From Rhynchospora pubera (taxonomy: Eukaryota; Streptophyta; Magnoliopsida; Poales; Cyperaceae), in assembly GCA_028095005.1 (NCBI GenBank), contig CM051459.1, forward strand, positions 200,113,902-200,177,901: 64,000 bases of DNA, in the 5' to 3' direction. The translations under genes and the position numbers were made by a program. Below the pieces are notes generated by a model. It made no database searches. It was not told the DNA's origin and saw only the letters and a list, made by a program, of their open reading frames with translations. This document shows positions 35,921 to 48,930 of the stretch, one piece after another; the first letter of the stretch is position 1, and each line of letters starts with the position of its first letter.

Positions 35921-36746
35921 TTACATCTCATTCTTGATAGCCAACACAAGATGATCATAAGATTCAGACCAGGCTTCCTTCAGCTCTTCCGACCACAGGT
36001 ATGGCACTGCCTCCTTGATTGTTTCCAGAAGTGCAAATTTCAGAACCTGAAATTAACGAAAAGGGAAAAAGGTAATGCACAAATCAAATTTCACTCAATA
36101 TCTTCTTTTGTCAATTTTTGTTTACTGTGTGACATAATAATTCCAGAATATCCTAACAGATAAGAAAATTTTCACACCTCAAAGTGCACATCCGCAATAC
36201 CAGCCTTGAAATGAACCGACGCCAAGTGCTGTACTGATGTGTTGGCTCCTACATCGACCTTCCCAGTCTTTCTCAGCTGAGTAGCTGCTTCACATGTCTA
36301 CAATTATATTGTATTAGGGGTTTACAGTTAATTTATAGAAAAGTTCAACACTGGAACGATAATAATTTAATAAAATAGTAGACAAATATAGTGTAAGATT
36401 ACTATGTATGTACCATGACAAAGACGCCCATGGCATGAGCCTTCAGTTTTGGGTTTTTCTCAAGAGGCAAATTGGAATCACGTAAAAAGGAGAACCGCTT
36501 TGCTGCTGATGGGATTATTTCAAATAGCCTGTGATCGATAGAATAAGTAGAAATTATAAATGTAAGCACGAAAGAAATGTATGGTACTAACATATATATT
36601 AATATATTAGTATACAATAAAGGTACAAAAGAAAAAAAAATATTAAGGAACCTCAAGAAAAATTTGAGAGCAAAAGTTGGTGCATCATCCTTCATCTCAT
36701 TCCATGAGTTCACAACAAGGGCCTCCTGTTTTGCTGTGATAACCAT
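35921..36746 (-). CDS. Class-1-like phytoglobin B (4 exons, 151 aa)
   Basis: Exons: 36746-36652, 36528-36414, 36297-36178, 36046-35921, the same exon sizes as gene A (95, 115, 120, 126 nt). Distal His63 in PKLKAHAMG and proximal His99 in SVHFKAGIAD are kept, as are FSFLRDS and FALLETIKEAVPYLW. Distinct residues include Asn13, Lys83-Val-Asp, Ile for Val in HFKAGIAD, Leu in PYLW and DHLVLAIKNEM. Lies head-to-tail with gene A, 1.7 kb apart, consistent with tandem duplication. Confidence 0.93.
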
Positions 36747-36855
36747 TTTGCTCTGTTTTGTTGTACTTCACCAAAAACACTCTGCAAATTGTGTGTCTAT
36801 GCTGTGTGTGTACAATTGCTTATTTTTGCTATGAAAAACTACGAGAGCAAAACAC

Positions 36856-36864
36856 TTATATAAG
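36856..36864 (-). promoter_or_regulatory. TATA box of phytoglobin B
   Basis: TTATATAAG on the minus strand about 110 bp upstream of the ATG. Confidence 0.75.
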
Positions 36865-37298
36865 TCTTGGAAAGGGCACATTGGGAATTAAGAAAAAATG
36901 GGTCAAAATCGTGATCAAGTACGTGCGAAGCAGTACAATGTCCAAAATGAAGAGAGTGTGCTCCATAAGCCTTCTAAATTGTTTTCTATGGAGGTGATAT
37001 TACAGGCCTATACCAAGACCAATTCCAGGGGCGATACCAGATTCCCATAAAATTCTGCATAGTGTATTTGTTGTGCATTCATTCTATTATATATTCTGTT
37101 TGATAAACAGCATTTTAGTTCCCTTGTGCATGCATCACGACTAAGGAGCTCGAATGTCAAGCCAATAAATTTAGTTGGGTCCACCACTTGAACCAGATAA
37201 CACGTAGACTCAGCCAATTTTAAATTTACGAAATTCCTTCTTAATTTAACACAACCTACACCTAGAGAGAAACTATTGTTGAAATGTAATAACATAAT
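36865..37298. other. Phytoglobin B upstream region
   Basis: No gene; nothing recognised beyond the promoter. Confidence 0.4.
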
Positions 37299-37456
37299 AC
37301 TTAAAAATTTTGAAAAAAAAATATAAAATTTGGTCTACATTGAGATTTCAATAGAGAAATCATATTAGATGACTTAAATTGATCATTTGAGCTAGATCTA
37401 AGAGTTTTGATCGCGACTCATAGAGATTTTTTTGGATGCATCTCACCATAACCTCT
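37299..37456. mobile_element. Half of a foldback element (type of 46927/57987)
   Basis: Matches the right half of the 57987 element: AAATTTGGTCTACATTGAGA, ATTTCAATAGAGAAATCATA, CTAGATCTAAGAGTTTTGAT, then CGCGACTCA. The left half is missing, and a MITE begins immediately beyond. Confidence 0.65.
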
Positions 37457-37458
37457 AT

Positions 37459-37679
37459 GGGTGTGTTTGGATGACTAAGGAATAGAGTATAAGAATAAGG
37501 ATTTTCGATTTGCGTGCTTATTCTTATTCTTGTGCAACCCAAACAATACAAGAATAAGGAATAAGGATCCTTATTCCTATACTAACAAAACCATGGTATA
37601 AGAATAAAGAATTTGGATAAGCACGCAAACCGAAAATCCTTATTCTTATACCCTATTCCTTAGTCATCCAAACACACCC
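37459..37679. mobile_element. MITE, TSD TAT (221 bp)
   Basis: Perfect ends GGGTGTGTTTGGATGACTAA and TTAGTCATCCAAACACACCC, flanked by TAT. It folds nearly end to end around AAGGATCCTT and has repeated TAAGAATAAGGA motifs. Likely PIF/Harbinger-derived given the 3-bp TSD. Confidence 0.85.
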
Positions 37680-37694
37680 TATATATATATATAT

Positions 37695-38101
37695 ATGGAG
37701 AGAATTGCTAAAATACTATGCATAGCACATATGATCTTAGTGCTACGGATTCATTTTTGAATTTCATGCTTCAAACTATCGATCCAAACCGTTCATTATC
37801 TTCTTCATATTGAAATCTCATTAGAAACCGAATTTCACATTTTTTGAATTTTTTCACTATTTTTCTCAGATTTTTTAAAATCCTTAATCTAATAAATTCC
37901 GGACCCTTCAATAATAGCGATTTTAAAAAATCTGAGAAAATAGTAAAAAAATTAAAAAAATGTGAAATTTGGTTTCTAATAAGATTTCAATATGAAGAAG
38001 ATAATGAACGGTTGGATCGATAGTTTGAAGCATGAAATTAAAAAACGAGTCTGTAGCACGAAGGTCATCCGTGCTATGCATAGTATTTGAGCAATCCTCA
38101 A
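37695..38101. mobile_element. Foldback element E1 in (TA)n, CTATGCATAG end type
   Basis: Arms pair over most of the 407 bp: left ATTGCTAAAATACTATGCATAG, right CTATGCATAGTATTTGAGCAAT. (TA)n flanks both sides. Each end contains its own palindrome CTATGCATAG. The centre carries the core TCATATTGAAATCTCATTAG ... CCGGACCCTTCAATAATAGC. No coding capacity. Sister copy at 52087-52490. Confidence 0.8.
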
Positions 38102-38109
38102 TATATATA

Positions 38110-41100
38110 TGATATACTACACTCTGAAGTATTGAGACCTCATACACTGAACGTCTCTGTCTTTAGATCGCTTTAATATTCGTGCACCTGATTAAGATGA
38201 GCGGGACATGATAGAGACGCTGATTGCTCCAAACTCTCCGTTTGTTTTAAAATTTTCCGTCTCTTCTCTAAACATTTCCGTCTCTTTTATTCTGTAATAC
38301 GTCTGGTTCCTCTCTCCTTCTCCCCACATGCACTTCCCCTTCCGAAAGAATCCAAAAAACCCTAGCCTCCGCCACTGCCTCTCTTCGCTGACTCCTATCT
38401 AGCTACCCTAGGCGACCTAGCATCTACCTCCTGAACTGCTCTATCAACAACAAGCATTTGGGATCAATTTTACTGCGCAAAAATCGAGCCTGGTTTAGTC
38501 CTGCTGTGCACTCCTCCTTCCATCTCAGTTCGTCATCCTGAGTAAGTCTTCTGTACAAATTATTAGGATTAGCAATTTTGGGTATGCATTCGGTCACTAG
38601 AATTTTTTTCTGGTAGCAATCTGTGAAATTTTATTTTGGGAGCAATCTGTGAAGAATTGGGCAAAAGTTTGGCAAGACAGAAGTCAATAGTTGGGAAAAA
38701 GTCCATTTATCAAAGGAATATTTTTTTTGACCAATCTGTGGCTCTGCGCATGGCCTCTACCTCTGTACCAAAAGTTACAAAACAGAAAAAAAAGATTCTG
38801 ATTGAATCATGAAATAGTTTGTCACACTCTGATTTTGATATTGCAACCTCAAAAATAGAAGTTTATGTCGATGAGTAAATTTGTTTAACTTCTATTTCAT
38901 TAACTGGCAATCTGATTTCAAGAAATTCAGTACTGATGCTTTTGTTTAATAGTTAATAGCTTCACTTATTTAACAATGGAAGTATTTTCAGTACTGATTC
39001 TTTTTTTTTTTCATAATTTTCAATTAACAATGGAAGTATTTTCAGATCTAATTTGTTAATTTTGTAGATGTGGAGAGCTTGTCGATACTTTAGCTAACAT
39101 GAAGATCCCATTGAAGGGCGACCAAAGGAAGTGATTAATGGATTGATTAGACGGTTAAATAATTTGGAAGAAGAGAAGAATGCTATGGAATATGGTTGTA
39201 ACCAGAGATTTTAATCTATGTTAAAAGAATTGTAATAATGTTGACGCAACCAGAGATTGTAACCAGAGATTTAATCTTTGTTTAATCTATGTAAAAAGAA
39301 TTGTAAATATGTTTAATCTATCTGTAGCTTATCACTAATTGTATTGGCATGTATGATAAAATTTGACAGCAACCAGAGGATTTGCCCAGATGGAACTAGT
39401 CTTTGACAAGAAGCAAAAAAATATAAAATATAATAAGCAAACTAGCATCGGATGTATAATAAGCATAGCTCTAATCAAACAAGTCATCAAATAGAATACA
39501 AATATAAAATAAGCACAGATATAGAATGAGCTTAGCTAGTCATGAAATGTAATACAAATGAGCTTAATAGTCTATCCATTTCGATCACCAAGTTTATACA
39601 AAATATTAAAAACATATTGACCATAACCATAACTGAAAGCATAACCATAAAATTGATAAAGCATGACCATAAAGAAAGCAATATAATACTCTTAGAAAAT
39701 TATATTTTATTGGATGATTTAATTCTAAATGACAATATCATGAATTTATTTTTTTATTATAGATAATTCAATATAAGCCTAGACCATATAACGTTTAACT
39801 TATCTGATATATGATGATAAATTATACTAACCATTTTTCATGCATAATATACATCCTTGATAAATCAAGACTATATATTGGTTTTCTCTAATATTTTATT
39901 TAAATACCGGCTTTGGAAATACTTTCTTGTCATGTCAATATACATTCAGACAAGAGTCAAAAGATAAGGATTATGTAGGACTGAAGATATTATTTTTATT
40001 TTTTTTTGTTTTGAGATTCTAAATAGTAGTTGTCTAGTGAATTGAAGATATTGCTTATCTTTGATACTATATATTTGTGCTTAAAAATTGTATCGGTAAC
40101 GCATGATATACTCATGTAAAGAAAGCAATTAGTTTGTACAATTTTGCAAAATAACTAGAACAAATGGAATCCATAGGACTCATGTTATACATATCTTATT
40201 TAGATTTGAAATGGGCCCATTCGTAAATAACACCAAAGAACTACAACTGTGGTATATAATGTATGCATATGCGAACTACATATGTTATATGCATATACGA
40301 ACTGTACATAATGTCTACATATACAAACAACATATATTGTCTACATATAATTTATGCATATATTAAAATAAAACTACAAAATTATGCATATAGTGTAATA
40401 AGATATTTAAATTTTAATAAAAAAAACATATCTGATGTAATAAATAAGTACATTTGTATATCCAGCTATGATTCTATAGCAACCGCAAAATGATCGCTAT
40501 CTTCTGTGACTTGAGGTAGTCCAGTACTCCAGTATGAACCCACTATCTATTATTTAAACATTTGTGTAGGATTGAAGATAATGTTTTTCTTTTTCTGTTT
40601 TGGTTTTGAGAGTAGTTGGTGAATTGGAGATATTGTTTATCTTTGATTCTCATACTATGTGTGCTTAAATATTGCATTAATTAGTAACGCATGATATACT
40701 AATTAAAAAGAATGCAATTCATTTGTACAAATTCGCAAAATAAATGGGACAAATGGGTTCCATATAGAGCTGTCAATACCGTGTTGTTTCGCATGTCTTC
40801 CATTCAATTCCGTTCTGATGGAATAGAAACGCAACAAATATCATTACGTTTTAATGAGCGGAACAAAGGACGGAATGGAATGGAGTTTCGTTATGCTTGC
40901 TAGAGTTTTCATGATTTTTTTTGGGAAGAGTCGAATCTGATTGGTTCCTCTATAAGGAAGACGAAAATGTTTAGAGAGAAGACGGAAAATTTTAAAATAG
41001 ACGGAGTCTTCGGAGAAATCAGCGCCTCTATATCGTGTCCGCTCATCTCAATCTGGTGCACGAATTTTAAAGCGATCGAAAGACAAAGACGTTCAGCAAT

Positions 41101-41338
41101 CCGGATTTGCTGTAGCGCGGGACACGGTGTAGCGCACTAGCTACGAGTCATCTGATCTTGATCGGACGGTTCATTTTGTACGGGCCTATCAATCTAGGTT
41201 ACATGCACGGAGCTCCCTTGTCCATTGGATCTTGATCAGACGGCTAGGATGCCGCACTACACCATGTGTCGCGCGGCAGCAGATCTCAATTTGACGTTCA
41301 GTGTATGAGGTCTTAATACTCCAGAGTGTAGTATATCA
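38110..41338. mobile_element. Long foldback-type element L3 (3.2 kb)
   Basis: Inverted ends TGATATACTACACTCTGAAG and, reversed from the right, TGATATACTACACTCTGGAG. These continue through GACCTCATACACTGAACGTC, GATCGCTTTAA..TTCGTGCACC and TTTTCCGTCT. Arms are about 180 bp, interrupted on the right by a 196-bp nested element. The interior has CT-rich leader-like sequence at 38280-38540 but no protein I can recognise. Its left end shares the (TA)n tract with E1. Confidence 0.75.
41097..41292. mobile_element. Nested 196-bp foldback element, 9-bp TSD
   Basis: GACGTTCAG lies at 41088-41096 and 41293-41301. Inner ends ATTTGCTGTAGCGCGGGACA and, reversed, ATCTGCTGCCGCGCGACACA form a TIR of about 45 bp. 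It interrupts the right arm of L3, so it is younger. Confidence 0.75.
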
Positions 41339-41577
41339 TTCTACTAACATAATATATATAAGTTGATTTTATACTTCAATCTTTTATTTATTAGCTCCTT
41401 TATTTAAAAAATATTTATTTCCTAATTTCTTTTTTCATTTTTTCCGATTTCTAAAAATATAAGATAAACTTTTGTGCAAAACTCAAGTTTCCGATCATCA
41501 CACCAGAAATTTTCCTATTACGACATGCATGACCAGAACAGTTGGTAGCTGACTTAAGAAAATGCATTGATTCTACT

Positions 41578-41982
41578 CAGGGACGGAGCCATAAAATTTT
41601 TCAAGAGGGTTCACAGTTGGCTGGGCTATAAAATTATTTATTTTGGACTATTTTTTTAACCGATTAATCAATTGAAGCGCCCACAAATCAAAATTGAAAA
41701 GAGCAATTCTGTTCTCGACTATTGAAATAAATTGTTTATGGTAATAATACTTTATAAACATAAATTGTTAATCCTTCCCAAAAAAGATCTCACAAAGAAA
41801 AATTATATAAAATTTATATGGGGTTCACTAATGAAAACTCGCCTAAAATTTTATGGAGTTCAAATGTATGGTTCATATAACAAATTTATATTTTATAATT
41901 ATAAATGCTCATTTGTAACAATATTTTTTTTTAAAATAGGGGTGACATTGACACCCCTATGTTATACTTAAATCCGTCAGTG
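41578..41982. mobile_element. hAT-like element (405 bp), TSD ATTCTACT
   Basis: Exact 8-bp TSD ATTCTACT at 41570-41577 and 41983-41990. Ends CAGGGACGGAGCC and, reversed, CACTGACGGATTT. AT-rich interior without transposase. Confidence 0.8.
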
Positions 41983-41990
41983 ATTCTACT

Positions 41991-42708
41991 GACATAATTT
42001 TTCCATTTTTGAAAGTGATGGAGAGAGTGCGAACCAGCTCTTCATATGGTCACAAAGAGGAGCCATCATGAGTGAAACATCGACACCCTATTGGGAATTC
42101 CTTAACATTTAATTTTAAAATAAATTGAAAGGTTTAGACTCCTAATTTATCTTTAAAGAAAATAATGGAGAGATTGATTAACAGAACAAATATTATTAGG
42201 CAAACAATTTTTTCCCCAAACCTTGGTAGAAACTACCAAGAAGAGATTCAGGCAAACAATTTAGTTACTGCAAAATGTGTATCACGGTAGTAGCCTGGCA
42301 GTAAATCAAGAAGAAGCTATTTGGTGTATTTTAGTCTTATTTTTCCAAATATTATCAAGTATGACGGATCTCGGTTATCAATTTATTAATCCAATAGTTG
42401 GGAAAAAAAATTCACCAACGTTCAAAAGACAACACATGCCTAGGGAAATGATGGGAATGAATATAAAAATAAAAGTCTGTATCACTGCACTGGACTTGTG
42501 AAATAAGCAGGAAAACAAGAGACTTGTTATAAACTTAAAATTTTATTCAATTGACAAAAATGGAAATTCAAAGATGAATTATTGTATACAAATCAACATA
42601 AAAGCGCCACAGCATCGCAATTCATCACTAGAATACAAGGGCTGAAGTGTGATGGAAATCGTAAATGTATCCTTTCGGAGAAATTAATGTGGCGGTATTG
42701 GAGAAGAA
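41991..42708. other. Phytoglobin C 3' flank with a SINE-like piece
   Basis: No gene. Positions about 42055-42165 match the 3' half of the SINE-like copy at 43862. The remainder looks like the 3' end and downstream region of phytoglobin C. Confidence 0.45.
42055..42165 (+). repeat. SINE-like fragment, copy 1
   Basis: Ends with CATTTAATTTTAAAATAAAT..GGTTTAGACTCCTAATTTATCT, aligned with the tail at 43925-43975. The tRNA-like head is weak here. Confidence 0.5.
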
Positions 42709-43433
42709 CTACATCTCATTCTTGATAGCTACAACAAGGTGATCATAAGACTCAGACCAGGCTTCCTTCAACTCCTCAGACCACATGTATGGCACTGCTT
42801 CCTTGATCGTCTCCAGCAGTGCAAATTTCAGAACCTCAAAGTGCACATCAGCAACGCCGGCCTTGAAATGAACCGAGGCCAAATGCTGCACCGATGTGTT
42901 GGCACCGACATTCACCTTTCCTGTCTTTCTCAGTTGAGTAGCTGCCTCGCAGGTCTGTGATCAAATTACCATCAAGAATTCAGGATCAATTCATCATAAC
43001 AAGGTATTATATTACTTTAGCTGTTAGACATGTATTAAGGGGCACATGGTTAATTAATATATGTAATAAATATTAACAGAGCTAATTGAGATCATAAAAT
43101 AAAAACGTGATATGTCACTATATATTATGTACCATAACAAAGACCCCCATGGCATGAGCCTTCAGCTTGGGATTCTTCTCTAAAGGCAGATTGGAGTCAC
43201 GCAGAAAGGAAAACCTCTTTGCTGCTGATGGGATAATCTCAAAGAGCCTATAACACATTTAAACAAAGTGAATATATAAAGGTAGCAGACATGCATCAAA
43301 GGCATAAATTTAGCTGAAAGCTGGTGATTAAGTACTACCTCAAGAAAAATTTCAGTGCAAAAGTAGGTGCATCATCCTTCATCTCATTCCATGAGCTCAC
43401 AACAAGTGCCTCTTGCTGCGCGGTGATAACCAT
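42709..43433 (-). CDS. Class-1-like phytoglobin C (3 exons, third intron lost)
   Basis: Exons: 43433-43339, 43247-43133, 42954-42709. The last exon of 246 nt equals exons 3 and 4 of genes A and B (120+126) fused exactly, with HFEVLKFALL read straight through. The protein is 151 aa with distal His63, proximal His99 and Cys72 kept; it begins MVITAQQEALVVSSW. By eye it differs from gene D at about four residues. Lies tail-away from D in a divergent pair. Confidence 0.94.
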
Positions 43434-43523
43434 TTTTACTAATGCTTGCTGTCTCAAAGGGTTAGAAATAGTTAGCAGTAATATTTTGCTTGGCGCTTGG
43501 AGTGCCCTTTGCACTAACATGCG

Positions 43524-43534
43524 CTTATATATAG
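43524..43534 (-). promoter_or_regulatory. TATA box of phytoglobin C
   Basis: CTATATATAAG on the minus strand about 90 bp upstream of the ATG. Confidence 0.75.
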
Positions 43535-43861
43535 CCTCAATTCAACCAGAATATGATTTATTATTTAAATTATGGCAGAATTATGGACATTGAATCTGAT
43601 AGGCGGGTAACATTATAAACATAACTTATTTAATAATCATAATATATGAGCTATAATCCAAAGGCAAATCAGTTGGCTGTTTAGATGTTTTGGGACATGG
43701 GTGAAAGATTAAGGTCTTTGAATGACCTGCAACTTGTTGCACTATAGACCTGTAGAACGTGGGAGCAAACAGCGAGACCTTAATAGGCACTAATTAATTT
43801 CTAATGAATAATTAACTAGAGGTGCATTCTATAGTTTGTTATTCAAAGTCAAATTAAATTA

Positions 43862-43980
43862 GCACCTTGACTTCTTGAGTGAAAGGTCGCAAATTCGAAA
43901 TCCGGTTGGAGAGTCTTTCATAGACATTTAATTTAAAAATAAATTGGGTGCCTTAGACCTCCAATTTATCTCCAAAAAAA
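43862..43980 (+). repeat. SINE-like element, copy 2
   Basis: GCACCTTGACTTCTTGAGTG is followed by a B-box-like AGGTCGCAAATTCGAAATCC and a tail CATTTAATTTAAAAATAAAT..GCCTTAGACCTCCAATTTATCT that ends in A. The tail matches 42055-42165. Pol III-type box and A-rich end suggest a tRNA-derived SINE. Confidence 0.55.
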
Positions 43981-44899
43981 GTCAAATTAAATTAATTCGA
44001 CATTATTACCCATACATAAAAAAAAAAACAGAGGTCCATATCATATATGTACATTTGAAAATTTGTCGATCCTTCCATCCTTTCCAGCTTGAAAATCGCA
44101 CATTATATTAATTATTAAGCCATAGCATTGCTTGAATTTATATCAAACAAATGGAACAACTTAATTTCACTATTAGCCAATTTTGTTATACATAATGTGT
44201 AATGAAGGCCCATTAGAGGATGCTAATTATTTATTTTGTACTTGTCTTTTACAGTTTTCATGCAGAGGAAGTGGACACAGTTGTCTGAGAATAAATTTAC
44301 AGAACATTTTTTATTTAATACAGAACTTTTAGCATAAATTGGCCAACCCATATGAAAAGTGCCAAAATTGCAATCAAGTGTTATGTTGCTGTCATGATGA
44401 TGCACGATTTAGAAGAATAAGTAGTAAAGAGATTTTTTTTTTGTCACAAACAAACAACAACGAAAATTAAACTGACCAGAGGGGATGTGCTATTGTCTAT
44501 GGCTGTGCACTTCAAATGTGCCAAAATGCTCAATACTTTTATCTCGGATTTTAAAAAATTACCACATGGTTTGTATTGGATGTCACATTTATGATAGACC
44601 ATTTGAAGTGCTAAACAATTTTCCAATAAGTTGAATTAACTTTTCTACATATAGAAAGCCTTACAATACAAGCTGAGCAAATTAATTAACCCAAAACAAG
44701 TCATGGTTCGCGTGCTGTGTGCATGGTTTCTGGTTTATGAGCCGTCAAATGCCGGGTGGCATTTTGTGCTAAAATAAGCTACGTACACTGTCATACATAA
44801 TTAATTGATCAATCCCAGCAATAATCTTTTCCATTATTCACCAAAATTTTAACATATTATTTAAATTCTCAAAGAAGAGGATGTCAACTCAGTAGCTAA

Positions 44900-44963
44900 A
44901 AATTAATTTTGTTTAGTTAAGGACTTAAGGTAAATTAATTTTGTTTAGTTAAGGACTTAAGGT
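44900..44963. repeat. Perfect 32-bp tandem duplication upstream of phytoglobin D
   Basis: Two identical adjacent 32-bp units at 44900-44931 and 44932-44963, each containing TTTGTTTAGTTAAGGACTTA, about 380 bp before the gene D ATG. Confidence 0.95.
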
Positions 44964-45246
44964 TGCCATTTGCCAACATATTTCCTCCACGTCTAGATAT
45001 TTTCTAGACTTGTATATTTCAAATTGCTCTACAAATTAAGGTTTAAATCTATCCAGTCACAAAACCTTTGAAGAGCCACTGGATTTGGTTTTGGATTATT
45101 GGTTATTACCTGGATTTATTAGAGTTTTGACAAAACTTGGATAAACTTGTGTTAGTAATGCTCCACATACAAAGTCATGGTTTCAATTCCCTTCAGGTCA
45201 TCAGTATAGTTTAAATAATATAACATGCTGTGATTGACTTTTTGCC

Positions 45247-45253
45247 TATAAAA
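45247..45253 (+). promoter_or_regulatory. TATA box of phytoglobin D
   Basis: TATAAAA 99 bp upstream of the ATG at 45346. Confidence 0.8.
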
Positions 45254-45345
45254 GCACTGAAATCCAATGGGAGTCCAGGCATCCAAGCAAAAGGTTACTA
45301 TTGAATTCTAATCCTTTCTGAAAAGTTTTCAAAACATCAGCAAAA

Positions 45346-46115
45346 ATGGTTATCACTGCCAAGCAAGAGGCCCTTGTTGTGAGCTCATGGAATGAGATGA
45401 AGGATGATGCCCCTACTTTTGCGCTGAAATTTTTCTTGAGGTAATATTCAAGATATCACCAGCATTTATGGGTCAAATACTACTTTTGGAGTCTGCTACA
45501 ATATTTTATATTAACTTTTTTTTCCCCTCCAAATGTGTTAATTATAGGCTCTTTGAGATTATTCCATCAGCAGCAAAGAGGTTCTCTTTTTTACGTGACT
45601 CTAGTCTGCCTTTAGACAAGAATCCCAAGCTGAAGGCTCATGCGATGGGTGTCTTTGTTATGGTACATAGTGGTGACGCATCACATTTTTTATTTTATGA
45701 TGTTATCTATTATTTGTCCTGCTAATTTGTTTGTAAGCTCAATTGATCTCGTCAAATAGCTCTGTTAATAATTCCATTTCGTAAATTACCCATGTACCCA
45801 TTAGTAAATATGTATGTGTCTTAAACTCTTAATTGATGCTAACTGATTTTGATGGTAAATTAATGGTAGACTTGCGAAGCCGCTACTCAACTTAGAAAGA
45901 CTGGAAGGGTGAATGTAGGTGCCAACACATCAGTGCAGCACTTAGCCTCAGTTCATTTCAAGGCTGGCGTGGCTGATGTACACTTTGAGGTGCTGAAGTT
46001 TGCGCTGCTGGAGACGATCAAGGAGGCGGTGCCGTACATGTGGTCTGAGGAGTTGAAGGAAGCCTGGTCTGAGTCTTATGATCACCTCGTTGTTGCTATC
46101 AAGAATGAGATGTAA
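45346..46115 (+). CDS. Class-1-like phytoglobin D (3 exons, third intron lost)
   Basis: Exons: 45346-45440, 45548-45662, 45870-46115; splice sites are GT/AG. The final exon is again the exact fusion of ancestral exons 3 and 4. The 151-aa product has RFSFLRDSSLPLDKN, distal His63, proximal His99 and SYDHLVVAIKNEM. It is the only globin here on the plus strand and is nearly identical to C, implying an inverted duplication after intron loss. Expected role: oxygen binding and nitric-oxide turnover. Confidence 0.94.
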
Positions 46116-46478
46116 CTCTGCTTCCAAGTTCCCACGAGCATCATATATGTCACAGCATTATGCACCATTTTTACTGTTAATAAGTTCCAGTTTGGTGTAG
46201 TAATTTGGGAGGCTTTTCTATTTGAGTTATTGTTTATTTTTTCCTATTCTCTCTCATTTATTGAATAAGAATCTTCGGTTATATATCTTGCTTATTTAGT
46301 AAATTTTAATTAAATTTTGTTTTCCTTATATTTTGAACAGAATTTTTGTCGACGTGATATTAGACTTTAATTAATATATGTTGTTACAGAAAATTTACTT
46401 AGAGAAATAGATATTTTTTTATTAAATTATTAACTTTATTAATTAAATAGTGCCTATAAATAAGCCACGATAAGTGGA
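46116..46478. other. Phytoglobin D 3' flank
   Basis: AT-rich downstream region, no gene. Confidence 0.45.
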
Positions 46479-46479
46479 A

Positions 46480-46505
46480 CACACACACACACACACACAT
46501 ATATA
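46480..46505. repeat. (CA)n-(TA)n microsatellite
   Basis: About ten CA units followed by a short TA run, bordering foldback element E2. Confidence 0.9.
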
Positions 46506-46908
46506 GAGATTGGCTAAAGTATACTCTAGCATATAGATAGCCTGTATGCTAGAGTCGTTTCTCACAATCTAAAGTGCATACAGTCGATCCGAAGCTTTCT
46601 AATTGTTCTCCATATTGAAATCTCCTAGGAAACTAAAATTTATATTTTCGATTTTTTTATTATATATTATGCTATTTTAAAAAAACATTGTAAAGGAGTT
46701 GTAAATGAGTATTTCTGGCCCTTCAATTTGAAAATAACATAATATATAGCAAAAAAATTTGAAAAAATGTAAAATTTGGTCTTGAAGGATATTTTTACAT
46801 GGAGAACAACTTGAACGGTTTGGATCGATTATTTGAATTTTAGATTTTCAGAAACGACTCTAGCATACGGGTTTGATCCGTATGCTGGAGTATACTTTAG
46901 CCAATCTC
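46506..46908. mobile_element. Foldback element E2 (GATTGGCTAAAGTATACT end type)
   Basis: Ends GAGATTGGCTAAAGTATACT and AGTATACTTTAGCCAATCTC. Each end has an AGTATACT palindrome and a CTAGCATA-containing stem. 403 bp with a partly matching central core (CATATTGAAATCTCCTAGGA). No coding capacity. It shares the GATTGGCTAAAGT terminus with the long element L2. Confidence 0.8.
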
Positions 46909-46926
46909 TCTCTCTATATATATATA

Positions 46927-48907
<1,981 letters not shown>

Positions 48908-48930
48908 TATATATATATATATATATATAT

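Larger units (their letters stand above)
43535..45246. other. Shared upstream region of divergent phytoglobins C and D
   Basis: About 1.7 kb between two divergent promoters, without a gene. Contains a SINE-like insertion at 43862-43980 and a 32-bp tandem duplication at 44900-44963. Confidence 0.55.

Noticed and set aside
40760..40905. Possible further hAT-like piece (TAGAGCTGTCAATACCG with repeated GGAATGGAATGG)
   Set aside because: No matching right end or TSD found inside L3.
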